DNA of 42,332 bases. Origin: an uncultured Lachnospiraceae bacterium. Its GTDB lineage: Bacteria > Bacillota > Clostridia > Lachnospirales > Lachnospiraceae. Under the pieces are notes generated by a model. It worked only from the letters and a program-made list of their open reading frames with translations, had not been told where the DNA came from and ran no database searches. A program made the position numbers and the translations under genes. The stretch covers positions 1 through 42,332 of the forward strand of contig CALWHG010000070.1 of assembly GCA_944380315.1 (NCBI GenBank), in the 5' to 3' direction. Positions 37,104 through 42,332 of the stretch are shown here, piece after piece (positions within the stretch are counted from its first letter, which is position 1; every line of letters starts with the position of its first letter).

Positions 37104-37154
37104 AATGTAATTTCATTTTTAACTATTGCATGACGATGATTGTGATGCTATACT
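37104..37154 (+). promoter_or_regulatory. Promoter and operator-like repeats of the Rha-like gene
   Basis: TTGCAT (37126-37131), a 17-bp spacer and TATACT (37149-37154) form the promoter. Two copies of ATGTAATTT lie just upstream (37093 and 37105). The second continues as ATGTAATTTCATTT, which is also found at 23898. Confidence 0.75.
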
Positions 37155-37199
37155 TCAGTCACAATTACACTTAATGCAATTATTTTTAAGGAGTTTCAT

Positions 37200-38081
37200 A
37201 TGATAAGTTCAATCAAATATGCAAGCAATGTTGCTAACTTCGATGATGTATCGCTTGTCAACATCAGATACATAGATGGGCGCGAGGTGGCCGTTGCCGC
37301 AAGTACTGATATCTGCCGAGCATTCGGCAAAGCTCATGATGATGTGCCCAGGGACATAAGGGAAATGGAAGCTGGAATAGAGTTCTACTCAGAAAACTTC
37401 ATACCGGCGTCTTATATCAACTCTCTTGGGCAGTGCCAGCCCATGTACTACGTCAAAAGAGATGGGTTTGCGGTCCTTACGGCCAAGTATAATGACAACC
37501 GCTCTGCGGGGTATAGGTTTAAGGAGCTGTTCTTTAATCAATACCAGCGTACCGAGAAATACCTAATGGAGGCCATAGCTAAAAATCCTGTGCGCTACTC
37601 TCCTGCTTTCGGGCCTTCTGCGTCCGTTGACATGGATCGTCTCGTGGAGGTCTGTGATAAACTATCGGATGCTATTATGTGTCTTGCTTCCCCATTAACT
37701 TCTCTCACCGACATGAGAAATATTATGCGTGAGGATTTTGGGATGGCTCAGCAGGAAGATGTCGATGGCATAAGAAACACGGAACAGTCGGTGATACCTA
37801 TTGATGGCTACCGGCCGGTAATCAAAGAGGAAGATAAAGTTGAATACGGCATCAGAGACTTGGCTGAATTCGTGGGAGTGAATCAAGGTATGGTCTCAAA
37901 GTGGCTGAGAGTCAATGGCTATGTGTGTACTGGAAGAAATGGTCGAGCGTGCCCGAGCGTCGATCCAGACAAACAGGGGGTATTTGCGTCGACTGCTATC
38001 GGCAGAATCAAATTTAACGAGAAAGGTTTACTGCGGCTTGCCTCAGAAATGTCGGTAGATGTAGGGCGAAAGATTCAGTAA
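37200..38081 (+). CDS. Rha-family phage regulatory protein
   Basis: This 293-residue protein has the Rha N-terminal domain (about residues 30-115): HDDVPRDIREM ... YSENFIPASYINSLGQCQPMYYVKRDGFAVLTAKY. The C-terminal 70 residues form an HTH-like, KilA-C-related segment (IRDLAEFVGVNQGMVSKWLRVNGYV). Rha proteins are phage regulators, and the control region in front suggests autoregulation. The ATG lies 6 bases after AAGGAG. Confidence 0.9.
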   Translation: MISSIKYASNVANFDDVSLVNIRYIDGREVAVAASTDICRAFGKAHDDVPRDIREMEAGIEFYSENFIPASYINSLGQCQPMYYVKRDGFAVLTAKYNDNRSAGYRFKELFFNQYQRTEKYLMEAIAKNPVRYSPAFGPSASVDMDRLVEVCDKLSDAIMCLASPLTSLTDMRNIMREDFGMAQQEDVDGIRNTEQSVIPIDGYRPVIKEEDKVEYGIRDLAEFVGVNQGMVSKWLRVNGYVCTGRNGRACPSVDPDKQGVFASTAIGRIKFNEKGLLRLASEMSVDVGRKIQ

Positions 38082-38116
38082 AGGACTAAAAAGAGGAGGT
38101 GTCTAAGGGTTTGAGC

Positions 38117-39094
38117 ATGATTGAAGAGTATACAAGGCCTAAATTTTATATGCTTATGGGGCTGCCGGGCAGTGGCAAAACAACAATCGCGTCGCAGCTT
38201 TATATGAATGATCCGAATGCTGTTCTTTTATCGTCGGATGAATTTAGGAATGATATATGCCCGGGAGATTATTCAAAAGAGGCACACGGAAAAGTTTTTT
38301 CCGCGATGAACTCTGCTGCGAGGAAGGCCGTGAAGGATGGCTTTACCGTTGTATATGATGCAACGAATCTTTCTCGTAAACGCCGTATGGGGCTTAGAGA
38401 GTTAATGGGGAATGACCATGAGAAAGTATGTATTTGTGTTCTTAAGTCCGTTAGGGATTGTATTCAGCAAGACAGGAGCCGAGTCCAGTCCGTGGGCGCA
38501 GATGTCATCCGCCGCAGTTTGGGGAGCTTCTGCCCGCCGCATATCTGTGAAGGGTGGAACTCTATAGAGTTAGTCGGTGCCACGAACACAGACGAGGCTG
38601 TAAAGAATGTGCTGAATTGGCAGGGGTATGTGGCTTCTACGAAAACATTTAATCAGAAGAGCAAGTGGCATGAACATACTTTGGGGGAGCATATGAGGCT
38701 CACGGAAGAGTATGCCGTTGCCGAGGGATGCAACGATGTCGTCAGGCTGGCTGCAAGATATCACGATGTGGGCAAGCTCTTTACTCAGGAGATGGATGAC
38801 GAAGGAGAAGCTCACTATAAATATCACGCTAATGTCGGGGCGTACGAATTCCTGCTGTGGAAGTATTCGCAGGCGGTGCTTAATCTGGATAATACTGATT
38901 CCCGTACATGGTTAGATGTTGCGAACCTGATATACTGTCACAAGCTTCCGGCAGACTGGAGAAGAAGTCCTAAAGCCTCGGAACGAGCCCAAAAGGTTTT
39001 AGGCGAGCAGACCATGGATTGGCTTATGGCATTGAATCATGCGGATATCTTAGCACATGGCGAGAAGGCAAAGGAGGCGATTTTAGAGAAATAA
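38117..39094 (+). CDS. Polynucleotide kinase-HD end-healing enzyme
   Basis: This 325-residue protein has an N-terminal P-loop kinase (Walker A GLPGSGKT at 15-22, SSDEFR at 39-44, YDATN at 80-84, lid QDRSRVQSVGADVIRR at 118-133). An HD phosphohydrolase domain follows (residues 183-325, RYHDVGKLF with H216/D217, then HYKYHANVGA). Known bacterial HD-Pnk enzymes heal RNA ends, with the HD domain as 2',3'-phosphoesterase and the kinase as 5'-OH kinase, but in the opposite order. Here the kinase comes first, as in T4 Pnkp. The start was chosen at the ATG after AAGGG; GTG or TTG starts 6 and 2 codons upstream are possible. Confidence 0.87.
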   Translation: MIEEYTRPKFYMLMGLPGSGKTTIASQLYMNDPNAVLLSSDEFRNDICPGDYSKEAHGKVFSAMNSAARKAVKDGFTVVYDATNLSRKRRMGLRELMGNDHEKVCICVLKSVRDCIQQDRSRVQSVGADVIRRSLGSFCPPHICEGWNSIELVGATNTDEAVKNVLNWQGYVASTKTFNQKSKWHEHTLGEHMRLTEEYAVAEGCNDVVRLAARYHDVGKLFTQEMDDEGEAHYKYHANVGAYEFLLWKYSQAVLNLDNTDSRTWLDVANLIYCHKLPADWRRSPKASERAQKVLGEQTMDWLMALNHADILAHGEKAKEAILEK

Positions 39095-41703
39095 TGTCAA
39101 AATTTGGATATGAGATACGCAACATCGAAGCAGGTTCGCTTTACTATTACAATATGGGGCTGAGAAAGAGCTACGACTGCACTGTTGGGATGTTGAGTAA
39201 TAGTCTTCTTCGAGATTACTTAAATACTGCAGGGCTTGAAGCTTGGCGAAACGAGGCAACTCTTGATGTCATATGTCTGGAGTTTTCTTATGGGACCCGG
39301 TCATATGAGGAAGAGCACGGGCACATTGAAAGACTCATACAGCAGCTAAAGGAGCTCGAAGACTTCTCCGAGGATGAAAAAGCAGCACGACTTGAGAAGT
39401 ATAATGAGCTTCTGGCGTTTACCGAAGCGAATAAGGATCGGTATGTGAAGATCAGCAAAGAAGAACTGCGGACTATTTACTATACCCATGGAGTAGATAT
39501 AACCTATCCAGGGTACAAAAAGCAAGAGCGGCGGCCTGATCTTGACAGAACAATCCACTACAGAATGTTATATCGATCTCCGGGTAAAGCCAAGAAGGGC
39601 TCCTGCATATTCATTAACGAGAAATTATATGATGGAGCCCTCAAGTTTATCCGCATGGGGATAGATCTTCCGGAGAAAAATGCCCCTATAGTGGAGATCG
39701 GCGCTTACTCCTCTCTCGTTGGCAGTTCTATCATAGATAAAATACAGATCCTGCCGAAGAACATATTGGTGTTGAAGGATTTTGATTCCGCTATGCGGAC
39801 CAACGTAGTCTCGGTAGAGACCGATAAAGAAAATCATTGTCGAGCGGTTCGCCGCAAGAATTATGAAGTAAAGAACACTTTGTTTGATGGACAAGCTTTA
39901 ATAGATTCATCTATATTCCCCTCTTGGGCCAATGGCTATGTTCTACTGCGCCATCACTTCTGTAAGATGGCAGCGTTCAATAGTAATATTCAACTATTTT
40001 TCCAAGATTATTTCGGCGAGGAATATGATACGGCAGTGCTTACTGACATGTTTGGTAATAAGCACATGGCAAAAGACATCAAGCTGATCACTACGAACAA
40101 CGCCATGAAATGGCTTAAGTTTGGGGTTTCGTATGATTACTGGATTGATCGTATTGCTCAGAATGGTTATATGTTCGGCGTCGTTAAGACCGCGCATAAG
40201 AGTAAACTTGGCGATCTCCAACGCATGAGCTATCAAATGGTTAACTCTCTTGATATGGACGGACTTGAGGATGTTTTTCAGGACAGCCTTGACTATGTGT
40301 ACCGCCTTAAGAGCGATGACGCTTTCTTCCTGGATTATCTGCGCGACAATGCTTCGTTTGTGAATGACTATGAACCCTTGGTGGCGCTCTGCGAGCAGGA
40401 TCCAACGTTTATTGACTGCGACTACTTCAGGGAGAGGCGTAGGACCATAACCTATACGTATATGGCGCAAGTCCGTAGTGGCAAGGTGCTGGAAAAGGGA
40501 GACAATCTTGTTATAGTCGGTTCCCCGTATGCGATGTTGCTCCACTCTGTCGGAGAAGATCCTGAAACAGACGACACATTCGCTGTTGAGAAAGATAGTA
40601 TTCAGTGTTTTACGGAGAGGTTTGATGAAGGCGAGTATCTTGCCGCATTTCGTAGTCCGTTCAATGGCAGAGGAAATATGGGGGCTCTTCATAATATCAG
40701 GCATCCCAAGCTTGATAGATATTTTAGTTTGGGGGAACAGATCATAGCGGTTAATTTGGTGCATACAGACTTTCAGGCTCGAAATAATGGATCTGATCAG
40801 GATAGTGACACAATATACTGTACTAATCATCCCCAAATAGCTGAGTTTGCGAGATATTGCTATACTCACTACCCCACCATCGTTAACAATATACCGATGG
40901 AGACCAATCATTATGATAATACCTTAGAGAACTTCGCCAAGATAGACAATACTTTGGCCAAAGCGCAAAGGAATATCGGGGAATCCAGTAATCTTGCACA
41001 ACTCTGTCTTACATACACATATAATTTTAAGGCGAGAAAGTACGAGGATTATGTTTGTATTCTGTCCGTCATTGCACAGGCGAGTATTGATAGCGCCAAG
41101 AGAACATATTCTATAGACATTGGTGCCGAGATAGCAAGGATTCGAGCCGATATGAACATAAAAAAGCACGGCTATCCTCTGTTTTGGGAGGTGATAAAGA
41201 AAGAAGACATAAAGAGAGAAAAACTGAATACAGAGCTTATGTGTCCGATGAATAGATTACTTGCGCTAAAAGCCCCTATGTATAGGCATCCGACTCCGGC
41301 AGTCCCTTTGAGTGAATATTTCATACGGTTCAAGCTGTCTGGGCATCGCAGAAAGTCTATGCGTGTTGAAAGATGGATACAGGAGTTTGGAATTGATGCG
41401 AAGATGGAAAAGGCCAATTTAGGAAGGTTTACGGTTCCATGGGAAGAGACTTATCTTCAACAGGATTTTGATAACCTTGTCGCTGCCATTCGTTCAACAT
41501 ATTTTTCCAGTCAATACATAGGTCTTATGGCTTGGCTGCTTGATCGGAGTTTGGGCATAAGTAATAGAGTCCGTGCGAAAATAAAAGATTCACAGGCAGC
41601 GACCAACAAAAACAGGGTTGTTATGATGAGCGTTCTGTATTCGGTGAATAAGAGTAGCTTTCTCAGGTGTTTTAGTCGTAGAGTCAGCAATATGTCACAT
41701 TAA
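39094..41703 (+). CDS. Two-barrel RNA polymerase-like protein (YonO/RdRP-like)
   Basis: This 869-residue protein shows an AAFRSPFNGRGNMG segment followed by NGSDQDSDTIY, with D568-x-D570-x-D572. This is the metal-binding DxDxD motif of two-barrel RNA polymerases (cellular RdRPs and the phage YonO type, usually DbDGD). The distance between the RSP and the DxDxD motifs (about 55 residues) suits that family. The expected role is transcription of phage genes independent of the host polymerase, or RNA synthesis of some other kind. The gene starts within the stop of the kinase-HD gene (TAATG), so both act in one operon. The call rests on motif reading only. Confidence 0.6.
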   Translation: MSKFGYEIRNIEAGSLYYYNMGLRKSYDCTVGMLSNSLLRDYLNTAGLEAWRNEATLDVICLEFSYGTRSYEEEHGHIERLIQQLKELEDFSEDEKAARLEKYNELLAFTEANKDRYVKISKEELRTIYYTHGVDITYPGYKKQERRPDLDRTIHYRMLYRSPGKAKKGSCIFINEKLYDGALKFIRMGIDLPEKNAPIVEIGAYSSLVGSSIIDKIQILPKNILVLKDFDSAMRTNVVSVETDKENHCRAVRRKNYEVKNTLFDGQALIDSSIFPSWANGYVLLRHHFCKMAAFNSNIQLFFQDYFGEEYDTAVLTDMFGNKHMAKDIKLITTNNAMKWLKFGVSYDYWIDRIAQNGYMFGVVKTAHKSKLGDLQRMSYQMVNSLDMDGLEDVFQDSLDYVYRLKSDDAFFLDYLRDNASFVNDYEPLVALCEQDPTFIDCDYFRERRRTITYTYMAQVRSGKVLEKGDNLVIVGSPYAMLLHSVGEDPETDDTFAVEKDSIQCFTERFDEGEYLAAFRSPFNGRGNMGALHNIRHPKLDRYFSLGEQIIAVNLVHTDFQARNNGSDQDSDTIYCTNHPQIAEFARYCYTHYPTIVNNIPMETNHYDNTLENFAKIDNTLAKAQRNIGESSNLAQLCLTYTYNFKARKYEDYVCILSVIAQASIDSAKRTYSIDIGAEIARIRADMNIKKHGYPLFWEVIKKEDIKREKLNTELMCPMNRLLALKAPMYRHPTPAVPLSEYFIRFKLSGHRRKSMRVERWIQEFGIDAKMEKANLGRFTVPWEETYLQQDFDNLVAAIRSTYFSSQYIGLMAWLLDRSLGISNRVRAKIKDSQAATNKNRVVMMSVLYSVNKSSFLRCFSRRVSNMSH

Positions 41704-41890
41704 GAATGCACAAAAAGTGGCATATAATTTGAATATTGGATCCATTTCTATTAGGAGTATGGCCTCTTTTCGATTTATCACTAAAATCATAATAATGATA
41801 AGAGAAAGAGGGAAATAAATCGTATTTTCGCAAGCTCTATGCTTGTAAAAACTTAAATCAAAATACATAAAAAAAGGAGAAACAACAATT
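41704..41890 (+). promoter_or_regulatory. Intergenic leader with candidate promoter for HU
   Basis: TATAAT at 41723-41728 with TTAAGA (41700-41705) at 17 bp gives a candidate promoter. A CAAGC-TCTAT-GCTTG hairpin (about 41831-41845) precedes the ribosome binding site. No gene is present. Confidence 0.45.
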
Positions 41891-42178
41891 ATGACAGCAT
41901 CAGAAGTTATCAGAGAAGTAGCAAAGACAAGCGGACTGACAATCAAGGACACAACCAAGTTTATGAGGGCGCTTGAAGAGGTCGTTGAGACCCATATCGC
42001 GACCGAGGATGAGATCCGTGTATTCAATGGCCTGAAGGTCGGCACCAAGATGGCTGCTGCCAGAAAGTACAGAAACCCTCAGACCGGCGAGCTTGAGACT
42101 ATTGCGGCTCATAAGGCTGGCTATGCAAAGCTTGGCAAGCGCTTTAAGGATATCGTTAAAGATAACGCAGAGAATTGA
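41891..42178 (+). CDS. HU-family DNA-binding protein
   Basis: This 95-residue protein is an HU/IHF family member: helical start TASEVIREVAKTSGLTIKDT, a beta-arm region with RNPQTGE, and the GYAKLGKRFKDIV close. HU bends DNA and could organise the phage chromosome or help origin opening. The ATG follows AAGGAG. Confidence 0.93.
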   Translation: MTASEVIREVAKTSGLTIKDTTKFMRALEEVVETHIATEDEIRVFNGLKVGTKMAAARKYRNPQTGELETIAAHKAGYAKLGKRFKDIVKDNAEN

Positions 42179-42190
42179 TCATACAACCGT

Positions 42191-42210
42191 GGCGGGCGGT
42201 ATATCCCGCC
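42191..42210 (+). terminator. GC-rich hairpin after the HU gene
   Basis: GGCGGG and CCCGCC pair across 8 nt, followed by AAATATAAAA. There is no strong T-run, so it may be a weak terminator or an mRNA stabiliser. Confidence 0.45.
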
Positions 42211-42239
42211 AAATATAAAAAAGAAATGAGGGATTTTTA

Positions 42240-42332
42240 GTGATCAGAGTGACGCGCGATGAAGCTTTCATGCTTAGAGAGAAAGGTCGCCGTAATGATG
42301 TGCACGTTCATAGCAGTACTCATTACAAAAGC
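42240..42332 (+). CDS. Start of a phage hypothetical gene (cut by window edge)
   Basis: A GTG lies 7 bases after GAGGG. The frame encodes IRVTRDEAFMLREKGRRND and runs to the edge of the window. The type is common in phages; function unknown. Confidence 0.6.
   Translation, partial: MIRVTRDEAFMLREKGRRNDVHVHSSTHYKS

Noticed and set aside
37695-40911. Long minus-strand frames opposite Rha and the RNA polymerase-like gene
   Set aside because: They lack start signals and mirror the codon pattern of the plus-strand genes, which carry recognisable motifs.

Overview
The window reads as part of a large Firmicutes (most likely gut or rumen Clostridia/Lachnospiraceae) bacteriophage or phage-plasmid. 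Reasons: nearly every gene has an AGGAGG-type ribosome binding site, genes are tightly packed and often overlap by 1-8 bases, the replication genes are phage-like (primase, DnaB helicase, SSB, Sak4-like recombinase), there are BRO/KilA-C/Rha regulators and phage-type hypothetical proteins, and there is a big tRNA array. No virion or packaging genes are visible.

Layout. (1) 1-5392, minus strand: replication and recombination operon (CHC2/TOPRIM primase cut by the window edge, DnaB-like helicase, two small proteins, an RNA ligase, a small protein, SSB, Sak4-like ATPase). (2) 5506-10634, minus strand: an RNA gene array. It holds 13 readable tRNAs (four Leu, Asn, Tyr, Gly, initiator Met, Arg, Ser, Glu, Lys, Gln), two tRNA bodies without a readable anticodon, a chain of non-tRNA units each closed by a perfect 6-10 bp end helix, and two structured intervals of about 500 nt. 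A Ro60/TROVE-like protein gene and a two-helix membrane protein sit inside the array. (3) 10674-31513, minus strand: about 38 mostly small genes, among them an SleB-type wall hydrolase with an HPr-like neighbour, two tyrosine-recombinase-like proteins, a DUF4406 protein, an Api92-like protein, an M20/M28-like metallopeptidase and a zinc-ribbon protein. Several promoters and terminators divide the block into operons. (4) 31514-33560: a 2-kb gene-free, AT-rich region with three perfect DnaA boxes, palindromic operators, long inverted repeats and 55-bp tandem repeats; transcription diverges from here, so it is the best origin candidate. (5) 33561-42332, plus strand: a double BRO-N/KilA-C protein, small peptides, a T4 Rnl1-like RNA ligase, a second BRO/KilA-C gene broken by an in-frame TGA, a Rha-like regulator, a polynucleotide kinase-HD end-healing enzyme, a large two-barrel RNA polymerase-like protein, an HU protein and the start of another gene.

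How it may fit together (inference). Two RNA ligases and a kinase-HD enzyme form a tRNA/RNA repair kit of the kind T4 uses against anticodon nucleases. The Ro60-like protein, encoded within an array of tRNAs and tRNA-shaped RNAs, suggests a phage Ro/Y-RNA-like system. One unit (8007-8096) has a D-like arm, an anticodon-like arm, a canonical T-arm and a 9-bp end helix, which is the layout expected of a bacterial Y RNA with a tRNA-like module. The chain of stem-closed RNAs, four of them with the same CAGCAAA motif just inside the end helix, is the most novel feature of the window.
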